A stretch of 64,000 bases of DNA from Rebecca billardiae RCC1528 (taxonomy: Eukaryota; Haptophyta), in assembly GCA_965240325.2 (NCBI GenBank), contig OZ251229.1, forward strand, positions 992,001 to 1,056,000, given 5' to 3'. Under the pieces are notes generated by a model. The model did not search any database, had not been told where the DNA came from, and saw only the letters and a list, made by a program, of their open reading frames with translations. Within the stretch, counting starts at the first letter, position 1; each line of letters starts with the position of its first letter. Below are positions 39,730 to 48,781 of the stretch, one piece after another. The position numbers were made by a program, and so were the translations under genes.

Positions 39730-40806
39730 TCCAGTACCCGAGCCCGTACAATGAGCTACAGTTTACTATGTTTTAACGTGCACACTTGGTTAAGGCGTGA
39801 TTGACGCCATCCAACACTGCACAAAGACACCGCCACAAAACAGACCGGCGCAGGCAGGTGAGGGGCGCGTATACTACAGGGTCTCCAACATTAAACTGGA
39901 CACTTTGGGCAGCAGCTCAGCGTACGGCCTGTGGCTGCCTCGCGCGGGGTCAGGAGCGGCCAGCTCGGCTCGTGTGCACCCCACTAGGTCTGTCTGCGAC
40001 CGCGCATAGCCGGGCAGCCCGCGTGGAGCACCCCTCTGGGTCATGCGGACAGTCGGCACAAGGCTGGTCGTGAGGGCCGTGAAGCAGCCGTGTGGCTTCT
40101 GCGCATGTCTGTAGCCAGCAAGCCCGCTCAAGGCCGCGCAGATATTATTACGTGGCATGGTCGATGACTATGCGGCATGCGCTCGACAGCCCTGGGCAAG
40201 CCCGGACGTAGCGCTACACCAGGAGTATATACGGCTCGATCGGACCAGCCTACCAGTTGCGCACCTCGCTTGCACAGCTGCTGCACAGCCCATCGATCGG
40301 CTCTGGCCGTGCAGGCAAGGGCTACAGTCGGCGCCACTACCCGCAGCGAACGCTGGAGACCCACCAGTGCGCGCACCAACCCGTCCGCCGCCAAATGCAA
40401 CCGTGCGCCAGATACGAATTTTAGCAGGCATGCCACCCGCGGGGGCTCCGTGGACCTGTTCAGAGCCAACCGCTAGTCGGTTGAGCTGTACATCCAAGCC
40501 AGCCCTGGCCACACGCTGAGCGCGCCGCTCGCTGCACCCACACCCTGTCGTCATCCGAGGAGTAAGGTCCATGGCGCTCATGTGAGCCTCTGGCCCATCT
40601 CATCGTTAGCAGCCGTAGTCAGCAAAAATCAGTGTCCGAACAATTGTTGGGGACCCTGTACTACGGTAGTACACTTAGTCATAATGAGTCACTGTGACTA
40701 TATTGCCATAGCCTGCATGACTGTCTGTGACCGTCAGTCACTCGGCATACTAGTAGCTGGTAGTCTCATCTCAGTCTCAGAATGATATACTCATAACAGT
40801 GCCCTG

Positions 40807-43146
40807 CTAGCGTGTCGACAGATGAGACGCGATTGCGCCTCGGCGCAGCACCTTGCGCGGAGCGCTGCGCTTGAGCTTGCGCTTCTTGTTGGCAGCACCC
40901 CCAGCCTTGCCCTGCGCGAGCGGTCGGACTGGGCCGTCGGCGGAGCCACTGCCGCGGGCAGATGCCGGGCGCGCGCTGCCGATCTCCGCGCCGCGCGCGA
41001 GCTCGGATGCCGGGCTCATCCCCACAGCCTGCTTGCCCCCCGACGCAGCGGCGCCACGCGGCCCTCTGTCGCCAGCTCGGCCTCGGTCGAGCTCGTCATC
41101 GCCTGACGCACTGTCGTCCTGCCCTTCGCCGTCGCTCTCGCTGCTCGCGGGCGCATTGGGCTCCTCCGCCTCCTCGTCGTCGTCCTCGTCGCTGCCTCCC
41201 GGCTCCAACGCTCTGTCAAGCTGCGCCTTGGTCAGCTTGCCGCGCTTGTAGGCGCGCAGCAGCCGTGCGTCGCGCGCGAAGTCGTCGTCGTCGTCGTCGT
41301 CGTCGCCAGCCGCCCTGGCAGCCTCTGCGAGCTGCCGCTTCTTGAGCGCGAGCGCCTTCGCGTCCGCCTTGGCGCGGCGCTCCTCGAGCCGCTTGCGCCG
41401 CCGTGCCTCGCGCTCCGCCTCCTTGTCGCGCGGCGCGGCGCGCGGCAGCGCCACCGCATCCGCCTTGGCCGCGCGCTTGGCGGCCAGCTGCTCGAGCCGC
41501 TTGCTCTCGCGCGCGCGATCGCGGTAGCCGATCTGGTCGATGTCGACGGGCACGTGCCCAACCGCCTCCTCCGCGTCCACGCCGCCCACGAAGCGCGCGA
41601 GGTGCTTGCTTCGCTCGCCCGCGCGCAGCTCGGCCATCCGCGGCATCTTGAGCAGCGCGTACGACGTGGCGAGCGCGCCCAGGTTGAGCTTCTTGAACTC
41701 GAAGACGTACTTGAGCTGGTGCTCCTTGTACGCGCGCACGTGCGCGACAAACGCGTGCACCGCGCGGTCGAGCAGCGCGCGGTCGGCGACGAGCGCCGCC
41801 TTGCACTCGCGCAGCGTCAGCGGCGCGTCCGGCACGGCGGGGCGCTCGAGCAGCGGCACGCGCCGGATGCGCAGGAAGTGCACGTACGTCTCCTCCTCGG
41901 GCGAGAGGAGGAGGAGGGAGGAGCCGAGCCGGCCCATGCGCGCGGTGCGGCCGACGCGGTGCACAAACGTGTCCGGGTCCTGCGGCGCGTCGTACTGCAC
42001 GATCCACTCGACCTCGGGGATGTCGAGGCCGCGCGCCGCCACGTCTGTGCACAGCAGGACGGCGCCACCGCCGTCGCCGCCGCCGTCGCGGCCGCCGCCG
42101 CCGTCGCGGCCGCCGCCGCCACCACCGCCGCGCTCGCCGCCACCACCGCCGCGCTCGGCGGCGCGCGCCCCGCCACCGCCGGCGGCGCGCTTCCGGTACC
42201 ACGCATACGTCGAGACGCGCTTGGAGTGGACCATCTTGCCGTGCAGCGGGCGCATCGCGACGCCCTGCAGCTGCGGCAGCAGCGGCAGCAGCGCGCCGAA
42301 GTACTCCACCGCCGCGCACGTGAGGAAGTACACGATCACGCGCGCGCCCGCGTGCGCGGCGAGGAACGCGACGAGCTGGTCGAGCTTCCGCTCGAGCTGC
42401 ACGTACGTGTAGTAGTTGGAGAGGGAGGCGGGCGTGGGCTGCGAGGTGGTGTCGAGCGGGGTGACGGCGACGTCGACCTTCACCGGGTTGCGCAGCCCCG
42501 CGCGCACGAGCTGCTCCACCTGCGCCGTCTGCGTCGCGCTGAACAGCCCCGTGCGCCGCTGCTTGGGCAGGTGGCGGAGGATGGCGTTGAGCGACGCCTC
42601 AAACCCCATGTCGAGGAGGCGGTCGGCCTCGTCGAGGACGAGGAGCTCGAGCTCTCGCAGCTGGAGCACGGGCTGGAGCCGCACGAGCGCATCCTCGATC
42701 CGGCCGGGCGTGCCCACGACCAGGTTGGCGCCCTCCTCGCGCAGCGCGCGCGCGTCCTCCTCCGGCTTGGTGCCGCCCACCAGCCGGAGCAGCGCGCACG
42801 GGCGGTCGTACTTGGTCCGGAAGAGGTCGGCGACGGCGCAGACCTGCGCGGCGAGCTCGCGCGTGGGCTCGACCACGATCGCGCCCACCTGCTGCGCGCG
42901 CAGCGGCTCCGAGCGCCGTGCGAGCATCTCGAAGAGCGGCACGAGGAAGGCGAGCGTCTTGCCCGAGCCGGTGCATGCCTGCACGACGACGTCCTTGCGC
43001 GTGAGCAGCTGCGGGATGACGGCCTGCTGGACCGGCGTGGTGACGGTGAAGCTGTTCTGCTGCAGCACCTCCAGTGTCGGGCCGAGCAGCGACGGCTCGA
43101 GCTGCGCGAATGGCAGGCGATCCTCGACGGAAGATGCGTCCGCCAT
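40807..43146 (-). CDS. DEAD-box RNA helicase DDX55/Spb4
   Basis: 779 aa from the ATG at 43146; an upstream in-frame GTG is ignored. All helicase motifs are present. These are Q motif TTPVQQAVIP, motif I ACTGSGKT (57-64), Ia PTRELAAQ, GTPGR, II DEAD (172-175), III SAT (203-205), V TDVAARGLDIPEV and VI HRVGRTARMG. The post-helicase region AYKEHQLKYVFEFKKLNLG and the GYRDRARESKRLEQL segment are specific to the Spb4/DDX55 group. This group acts in 60S ribosome maturation in the nucleolus. The C-terminal third is Lys/Arg-Glu/Asp-rich with a nuclear-type basic end (KKRKLKRSAPRK). Oddly, ~40 residues of Gly/Arg/Asp (about 321-361) are inserted in RecA domain 2 just before motif V. It is divergent from the F-box/FIST gene. 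Confidence 0.95.
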   Translation of the reverse strand: MADASSVEDRLPFAQLEPSLLGPTLEVLQQNSFTVTTPVQQAVIPQLLTRKDVVVQACTGSGKTLAFLVPLFEMLARRSEPLRAQQVGAIVVEPTRELAAQVCAVADLFRTKYDRPCALLRLVGGTKPEEDARALREEGANLVVGTPGRIEDALVRLQPVLQLRELELLVLDEADRLLDMGFEASLNAILRHLPKQRRTGLFSATQTAQVEQLVRAGLRNPVKVDVAVTPLDTTSQPTPASLSNYYTYVQLERKLDQLVAFLAAHAGARVIVYFLTCAAVEYFGALLPLLPQLQGVAMRPLHGKMVHSKRVSTYAWYRKRAAGGGGARAAERGGGGGERGGGGGGGRDGGGGRDGGGDGGGAVLLCTDVAARGLDIPEVEWIVQYDAPQDPDTFVHRVGRTARMGRLGSSLLLLSPEEETYVHFLRIRRVPLLERPAVPDAPLTLRECKAALVADRALLDRAVHAFVAHVRAYKEHQLKYVFEFKKLNLGALATSYALLKMPRMAELRAGERSKHLARFVGGVDAEEAVGHVPVDIDQIGYRDRARESKRLEQLAAKRAAKADAVALPRAAPRDKEAEREARRRKRLEERRAKADAKALALKKRQLAEAARAAGDDDDDDDDFARDARLLRAYKRGKLTKAQLDRALEPGGSDEDDDEEAEEPNAPASSESDGEGQDDSASGDDELDRGRAGDRGPRGAAASGGKQAVGMSPASELARGAEIGSARPASARGSGSADGPVRPLAQGKAGGAANKKRKLKRSAPRKVLRRGAIASHLSTR
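42062..42192 (-). repeat. GC-rich trinucleotide tract encoding a Gly/Arg insert
   Basis: GCC-type triplet repeats, read on the minus strand, encode ERGGGGG and RDGGGG units in frame within the DDX55/Spb4 gene. The open frame is preserved through the tract. Confidence 0.85.
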
Positions 43147-43303
43147 CGCGCCCGCCACGTTCCCGTCAGCGTGCGACGAGGTTCAAGGCAGTGGTCCAAG
43201 CAAGACGAAACCCGCTTGCGAGAGTCAAAACAGCTCCCGAGCAGGGCCGCAGCGTGAGTTTGCAATTGCCCCGCGCGCGGCCGTGGGACCGCGGGCCGGC
43301 CCG
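43147..43303. promoter_or_regulatory. Divergent promoter of DDX55/Spb4 and F-box/FIST gene
   Basis: 157 bp between the two ATGs. No TATA box is apparent. Role inferred from head-to-head geometry. Confidence 0.45.
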
Positions 43304-44638
43304 ATGCGCGAGAAGCTGACTGACGAGGAGCTGTTGCTCGTCTTCTCCCACCTCGACGTGGGCGACCTGTCTCACTGCGGGGCCACGTGCCGAAAGTGGC
43401 GGCGCCTCGCTGTTGAAGTGCTCGGCGGGTGGCGCAGTGAGGCCGAGCCGCGCGCCGCGGCCGTGCTTGTCGCCGCGCTTGCTAAGGACCGCGCCATCGA
43501 GGCGGTGGTGGCGCACATCCGCGCGCTGCGCTTCCGTCCGAATCTGGGCATCATCACCGTCTCGTCCAGCTTCTCGTCCAAGGCACGCGACGAGATCGTG
43601 ACCGCGATCGGCCGGGAGCTGCCCGCTGAGCTCGTGCTCGTGGGGTCAAGCTGCCGCGGCGCGATGGGGCCGCTGCACGGCCGCGCGCAGGACGCACCGG
43701 ACTCGCACGTGGAGCGCGAGACGGGCTCGTCGATCAGCCTGCAGCTGCAGTGGCTCCCCCAGTCGTCGATCCACTACTTCCTCCTCGGGGACACGGGCAG
43801 TCACACGCTGGTCGACACCGAGCCGGCCATGCGTCGCACGCGCCGCAGCCACGGTGCCGAGGCGCGCACTGGCTTCTTCGACGCGTGGATGGACTCGAGC
43901 TCGGGGGGCGACTACGACTCGCAGAACAAGCACTCGTCGCTCCTCGTCTTCAGCAGCGCCTCCGATGAGCGCACCCACGAGCGCGTGCTCAACTTCCTCT
44001 ACGGCTGGACGTTCCCGGTGGCTGGCGGGATCGCCAGCGGACCGGGCGCTCGCATCTACCTGTACTGCGGCGCACGCGGCGGGCTGCTGACGGCCAAGGA
44101 GCCGGTGCACACGGCGTTCGTGTGCGTGTGCTCGCCGCTCATCTCGATGCGAGCGTGCACCGTCTGCGAGGAGTGGGGCCACTCCGAGGCCGCGCAGGCC
44201 ACGGCCATGCGCCATTTTGTTCGCGCTGAGCCGTGCCAGAAATTCCTGTACCGGCTGCACGCGCTCGGCCCGCCGCTGGCGACCGTGCACGCAGGGCTTA
44301 TCATCTCGTGTATCGGGCGCGGCGTGCGCTTCCACGAGGGCGCGCGGGATTGCGAGGTGCGCGCGCTCGACGAGGCGCTCGGCCCCGGCCATGTGCCAAT
44401 CACCGGCTTCTTCTCGGGCGGTGAGATCGGTCCGTCCGGCGGCAGCGGCGAGTCGGGGCCACACACCTACGCGTGCGTGGTCGCGCTCTTTGGCAAGAAG
44501 GCCTCACAGGAGACGGACGACGAGTACACGGCGCGGATCAGCTCGCACTGCGGTTTCGCCAACTGCGCGTGCACGGATCTGAGCCAGGCTGGGCCCTTCG
44601 ACGAGGACTACATGGCCTATGTTGTGCCCCAACCGTGA
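43304..44638 (+). CDS. F-box and FIST-domain protein (FBXO22-like)
   Basis: 444 aa, ATG at 43304 (GCCCGATGCG). The open frame extends upstream through the promoter and DDX55 antisense, which I disregard. Residues 4-40 form an F-box, LTDEELLLVFSHLDVGDLSH followed by CRKWRRLA. The rest resembles FIST N and C domains, with an early strand-helix LRFRPNLGIITVSSSFSS. A C-terminal sensor-like core reads PVAGGIASGP, and PITGFFSGGEIGP with the FIST_C signature GFFSxGEIGP. F-box recruits SKP1-cullin-1 ubiquitin ligase, and FIST is a ligand-sensing module. This pairing is that of human FBXO22, which targets histone demethylases and BACH1; the target here is unknown. No intron. Confidence 0.88.
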   Translation: MREKLTDEELLLVFSHLDVGDLSHCGATCRKWRRLAVEVLGGWRSEAEPRAAAVLVAALAKDRAIEAVVAHIRALRFRPNLGIITVSSSFSSKARDEIVTAIGRELPAELVLVGSSCRGAMGPLHGRAQDAPDSHVERETGSSISLQLQWLPQSSIHYFLLGDTGSHTLVDTEPAMRRTRRSHGAEARTGFFDAWMDSSSGGDYDSQNKHSSLLVFSSASDERTHERVLNFLYGWTFPVAGGIASGPGARIYLYCGARGGLLTAKEPVHTAFVCVCSPLISMRACTVCEEWGHSEAAQATAMRHFVRAEPCQKFLYRLHALGPPLATVHAGLIISCIGRGVRFHEGARDCEVRALDEALGPGHVPITGFFSGGEIGPSGGSGESGPHTYACVVALFGKKASQETDDEYTARISSHCGFANCACTDLSQAGPFDEDYMAYVVPQP

Positions 44639-45070
44639 CTGTCTGAGGCAGCTGACTCTGCTGAGGCTATCAGGCGGTGTCGGGGTAATAATACGACGAT
44701 GTGAGTGGCGTACTGATATGGTCCGACGAGGACCGGCATCTCAGACTCACATCGGCGGAGTCTGAGTTATTATTTAATTAACACTGTCTTATGAGAGTAA
44801 CGACTCGCAGACCGTTAATGACAGACTTCACTCCTAGGACAGGCTAGGTTACTCATGGCACCTAGGACAGATCAGTGGCAACTGCTCCGAAGGCGGAGTC
44901 AAGCTGAGACAGAGTCTCGACGAGTCACATCGTCATCAGGCACTGAGGATGACCGATGACGGATATATTATCCCGGGATATGAGACATGTCAGTGGCGCC
45001 TTATCGGCCTCGGGACATGACGAGGAGTGGCCCGATCTGCCCGATGCAGTATCGGTACTTATACTAATTC

Positions 45071-45137
45071 TATTATTTTTAAATAAAAGACACATCAGGC
45101 ACGAGGGCGCAGCTCTCCTGATTCGTCTGGCGTGGTA
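45071..45137 (+). repeat. Dispersed repeat A, copy 3
   Basis: Contains GGCACGAGGGCGCAGCTCTCC, then TGATTCGTCTGGCGTGGTAA; closely matches copy 1 without the insertion. Confidence 0.8.
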
Positions 45138-45147
45138 ATGGACTGGC

Positions 45148-45455
45148 AGAAGCTTGAGGCAGTAGTGGTGTGAGCACGTTGACGGTTGGTCGCCAGCCGG
45201 TTCAGGTTGATACTTGATGTCATTCCCTCTTGCTATTTATGCTTATAGCGCCGGACCTTTACAGGTTTTTCTGAGTTAATTGTACGGGGTTTTCTGAGTT
45301 AATTGTACGAGCTCTCGCTGATCAATGCTTATAGCGACGGACCCGTTGTCGTCGTCAACGGCCCACGTCCTGACGTCCGGCCCGTCAGGAAGTAGGTACC
45401 AAGGCAAAGACTGGTGAGCATGTTGGTGTCGTCGAGGGTGTCGCCTACCGGCAGT
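45148..45455 (+). repeat. Dispersed repeat B, copy 2
   Basis: Shares ordered islands with 34327-34590 (GGTGTGAGCACG, GTCAGGAAGTAG, GGTACCAAG, TGTTGGTGTCG). It carries an extra AT-richer segment (45205-45340). Confidence 0.75.
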
Positions 45456-45872
45456 AGGAGTACTCCGAGAATAGCTCAAAACAGAGTCAATTATTAACTC
45501 AGTGGTAACTCGCGTGTCACGCGACTCTCAGTCTTGACTGACGGTCGCCGAGAGTGAGACAGTACTTAGTTAGTAATTACAGTTGCCACTCTACTGAGGC
45601 ATGAAGTGTGAGTGAAGCAGTCGGCAGCTAGTCCATTTCTCGCCTATACTGAGGACGCGCCTGCGGACTGCGTGACAGTCGATGATAGGTCTGCGGCGAT
45701 CTCTGGCCGAGTCGGAGCAGCAGCTCCGAGCTGCGCGCGGGCATCGTAGTCGCTGACGTGCTGGTTACGTCGCATTGCGCGGCGCTGTGTATCCGTAGAA
45801 AGGAGTCAAATGACCAATGGCGCTCTTTCTGACGTGTACACCGTGCAACGGCAGGAGTGCTCTTGCCCTTCG

Positions 45873-46046
45873 CTACCTCTGAATTTGCCGAGGTGTTGTG
45901 GGCGCCGACGGGTCGTCGTAGTTTGTGCGCGCGCGGCCAGTCTGGCGCATCCACACGCCGAAGACGAGGCTGATGCTCGTGGAGCAAACCATCCAGCCGG
46001 CGAAGAGCTTACCGTAGAAGATCCAGGGGTTGCGTTCTCCCGTCAT
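45873..46046 (-). CDS. Small single-pass membrane protein, 57 aa, unidentified
   Basis: From ATG at 46046 the frame encodes MTGERNPWIFYGKLFAGWM and then a hydrophobic helix, CSTSISLVFGVWM (about residues 9-33 in all). A short polar tail, TNYDDPSAPTTPRQIQR, ends it. The hydrophobic-then-polar layout, with flanking Arg residues setting topology, looks like a genuine microprotein rather than a GC-rich shadow frame. It is head to head with the POT transporter gene, 91 bp away. No family recognised. It could also be the last exon of a longer gene, since the frame is open to 46109. Confidence 0.42.
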   Translation of the reverse strand: MTGERNPWIFYGKLFAGWMVCSTSISLVFGVWMRQTGRARTNYDDPSAPTTPRQIQR

Positions 46047-46137
46047 GCCGCCCTGGAGAAGCGCGACGCCACGCGGGTGCGGTCGCGAATCGAAGCGGCG
46101 TCTCGTCACGTCTCACGGCAATACATTCATCCGCAGC

Positions 46138-47754
46138 ATGGCTGCCGGGGCGACGCCGCCGACGAGACATCCATGGGTAGCCACCTCATATCACGGCCGC
46201 AGTCGTCAGCTGTCGTGCGCGTGCATCGTCGCGACCGAGCTGTGCGAGCGCCTCTGCTTCTACGGCGTCAGCACCAACTTTGTTGTCTACCTCACAGAGC
46301 ACCGCGGGCTTGACGACGATGCAGCCGCGCTCACGATCGCCCTGTGGCAGGCCAGCTGCTACGTGAGCCCGCTGCCGCTAAGCTGGCTCGCGGACATGCC
46401 GGCGGTAGGCCGGTACCGCATGATAGTCGTGTCCTCGTGCCTCAGCATCGCCGGCCAGGCCATCCTCGCCATGAGCGCCGCTGCGCCCGCCGGGTCGTCC
46501 TCGAGTGGCCGCGGCTTGGTGCTCGCACTTGGCCTGATTGCCCTCGCAACAGGCGGCTCCAAGTCGTCCGTCGGCGCGTTCGGGGCGGAGCAGCTCGAGG
46601 CGGATAGCACGAGCGCTGATGCGTACTGGACGGCGTTCTACGCCGCTATCAACGTCGGCTCGCTCGTCGCAGGCACCGCCATTGTCGAGTTGCAGATCCA
46701 GTGCGGCTGGGTCGTTGGCTTTGGCGCATGCGCTGCCATCTCCCTGCTTGGGCTTGCGCTCTTCGTCGGAGGAGGCGCGGTACTCGGCTACAGCGCGCGC
46801 CCGGGCGGGTCCGCGGCCCTCGCGAGCAGCGCAGACCACGACCACGCCGCTCCGTCCCGCCGCGCGCTGCGCGCGGCAGATCTGGCCCCGTTGTGCGCGC
46901 CCATGGCCGCGCTCAGTGCATTCTGGGCCGTCTACTGGCACCTGCCTCTGCTGGTGCTGCAGGGCGAACGGCTTGCGGGCGAGGTGCCCGCCGCGGTTCT
47001 CTCAACATGGGAGACGGCTGCGAACATCGCGTTGCTCCCGCTCGTGCTCGCGGCCGCGCGCACCCTCCACGTGCGCGACGAGCAGCGGCTGGCCGCCGGC
47101 CTGGGCGCGACGTCTCTCGCCCTGCTCTCTGCCGCCGTGCTCGAGCGAGAGCGTGCACACAGGCTTCGTCCGGCATCCGGCGGGCTCGCAGCTCCGTCCG
47201 AAGCGTGGCAGCTGCTCACGTATTCGCTGCTCGCGCTCGGCGAGTCGCTCGCGAGCGTCGCCGCACTGCACCTCTTTGACGCCCATGCGCCCGCGGGCCG
47301 GCGCTCCCTCGCCCAAGCGCTCTACCTGTTGGCACAGGCCGCTGGGAATTCGCTTGCAGCAGGCGCTCTCGCGCTCGCACACGTGCTGCCCACACGCGGC
47401 TGGCCTTTCGTCGCGGGCAACATCGACGCCGGCCGGCTCGACGAGTACTTTGCTTTGCTCGCTGTCAGCATGGCGGCGGCGGCTGCCATGTACGCATTGT
47501 TCGACCACAGGCAGCTGCTGCCTGTCCCGTGGCGGCGATGCTCCGCGCAGCAAAGCCCCAACGGTTACGGCAGCATATCAGCCCGCCGCACGAGGGACAG
47601 TGGTGCCAAGCTGCTGATCGCCGCCGACACAGGCATGCGCGACCACGGCGGAGCATCGCCTCTGCTGCCGGCACATCAGCAGCCTTTGCTGCCGCGGCCT
47701 GCCGCTGTCCGGGAAGTCGGCGGCAGCTATAGCTTATTAGCTAATAAAGGATGA
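46138..47754 (+). CDS. POT/PTR (NRT1/PepT)-family proton-coupled transporter
   Basis: 538 aa from the ATG at 46138 (GCAGCATGG); an earlier in-frame ATG at 46045 would add 31 polar residues that overlap the divergent gene. The family motif ELCERLCFYGVSTNFVVYL (E-x-x-E-R-x-x-Y/F-Y-G) opens helix 1. LIALATGGSKSSVGAFGAEQ corresponds to the second POT signature (G-T-G-G-x-K...FGADQ). FYAAINVGSLVA follows in helix 5. Twelve transmembrane helices are expected. Substrates in the family include di/tripeptides, nitrate and hormones. The PTR2 FYxxINxGS motif is intact. The ExxER proton site has E-L-C-E-R. No intron. The tail is Pro/Leu-rich. Confidence 0.92.
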   Translation: MAAGATPPTRHPWVATSYHGRSRQLSCACIVATELCERLCFYGVSTNFVVYLTEHRGLDDDAAALTIALWQASCYVSPLPLSWLADMPAVGRYRMIVVSSCLSIAGQAILAMSAAAPAGSSSSGRGLVLALGLIALATGGSKSSVGAFGAEQLEADSTSADAYWTAFYAAINVGSLVAGTAIVELQIQCGWVVGFGACAAISLLGLALFVGGGAVLGYSARPGGSAALASSADHDHAAPSRRALRAADLAPLCAPMAALSAFWAVYWHLPLLVLQGERLAGEVPAAVLSTWETAANIALLPLVLAAARTLHVRDEQRLAAGLGATSLALLSAAVLERERAHRLRPASGGLAAPSEAWQLLTYSLLALGESLASVAALHLFDAHAPAGRRSLAQALYLLAQAAGNSLAAGALALAHVLPTRGWPFVAGNIDAGRLDEYFALLAVSMAAAAAMYALFDHRQLLPVPWRRCSAQQSPNGYGSISARRTRDSGAKLLIAADTGMRDHGGASPLLPAHQQPLLPRPAAVREVGGSYSLLANKG

Positions 47755-48781
47755 ATGTAATCGCCGGCTGACGACACGGACAATGATGATGACGACGATG
47801 ATATGCTTGATGCGTGCGCGCTTTATATTAGCATCGCGCTACGAACGAATACGACGCGATTCAGTCAGGAGTCAGCATCGTCAGGCTGCTCGCGCGCCAG
47901 CGCGCGCCGGCGCCCGGCGTCACGCGCCGCAGGCCCGCGGGGCGCGGCCGCGCGGGCCGGGGCCGGCGGTGGCGCCCGGGGCCGGGCGGGCCAGCGCTCA
48001 TCGGCGTCATCCAGCAGTAAGCACTACATGTCGTCAAGTAATATTAGTAGTGGTGCCAGCAGCGCGGCATGCCGCACGGCTGCTGCCGAGACAGTAGTAA
48101 CACTTAAGCTACTAGCTGCTTACTACTGCGCTTACTTAGAGTTAGAGTTACAGCAGTAGTCGTTACGGCGCCGACTAGAAGTCAATTATAGAGTCTCGTC
48201 AAGGCCTGAACCGTCATCTGCAAGGCCAAGAGACTACGCCTAGATGAGACGAGACAGAGTAGTGCGAATTATGCCCGCACCATTTAATAAATGGACCATT
48301 AGCCAGGGATGAAGGCGGCCGCCGGGAGGCGGGACTAAAATTGTCTCACTACTGTCTACTGAGGTATAGCTAACGCGACTAGCTGCTAACTAATATGCTG
48401 CTGCTATCTGTCATCGATCTGAATAAGGTCAGGCGATGTCGTTGATGGCGGTCCACTGCGTATATGGTCATCGTCCGACGGCACTACTTGACTATATAGA
48501 TATATATAGCTAGCTAGAGAGAGACTAGACTCTAGAGAGAGAGAGACTCGAGATGAGAGAGAGAGAGACTCGAGATGAGAGAGAGAGAGCTGAGTATAGA
48601 TGAGAGACTAGAGAGAGAGAGAGAAAGAGAGACTAGCCAGAGAGCCAGAGAGAGAGAGACTGAGAGACTATACGGAGAGAGAGAGTCACTACGGAGCCAC
48701 GACCAGGCCCCGCTGGTATCACGGCCCTGGTCATGCAGCGCATTGTAATCAGTCTGCGTAGTTATACAGCTCACATGCCTG
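47755..48781. other. Intergenic spacer with GA-rich minisatellite
   Basis: About 1 kb. A GC-rich patch lies near 47880-48000. From 48510 to 48690 it becomes GAGAGAGA with recurring GACTCGAGATGAGAGAGAG units. No gene seen. Confidence 0.5.
48513..48690 (+). repeat. (GA)n minisatellite
   Basis: Purine-rich tract. The unit GAGAGAGAGACTCGAGAT occurs in tandem, mixed with pure GA runs. It lies just beyond the 3' end of the zinc-finger/F-box gene. Confidence 0.9.

Larger units (their letters stand above)
38930..40806. other. Intergenic spacer with one doubtful short coding stretch
   Basis: About 1.9 kb between the sulfatase start and the DDX55 stop. It holds repeat A copy 2 (39066-39110) and the Lys/Arg-rich frame 39298-39729 described separately. 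The ORF at 40157-40519 has no domain and ordinary spacer composition. Confidence 0.45.
44639..45872. other. Lower-GC intergenic spacer with dispersed repeats
   Basis: About 1.2 kb. It holds repeat A copy 3 (45071-45137) and repeat B copy 2 (45148-45455), with A immediately before B as at 33.8-34.6 kb. A direct duplication of TTTTCTGAGTTAATTGTACG lies at 45267-45309. No gene seen. Confidence 0.5.

Noticed and set aside
42062-42192. Gly-rich tract of DDX55 as an unspliced intron
   Set aside because: No in-phase GT...AG pair gives a better join, and the frame is maintained; kept as an insert.
41554-43257. 567-aa plus-strand frame over DDX55
   Set aside because: Antisense to all helicase motifs; shadow.
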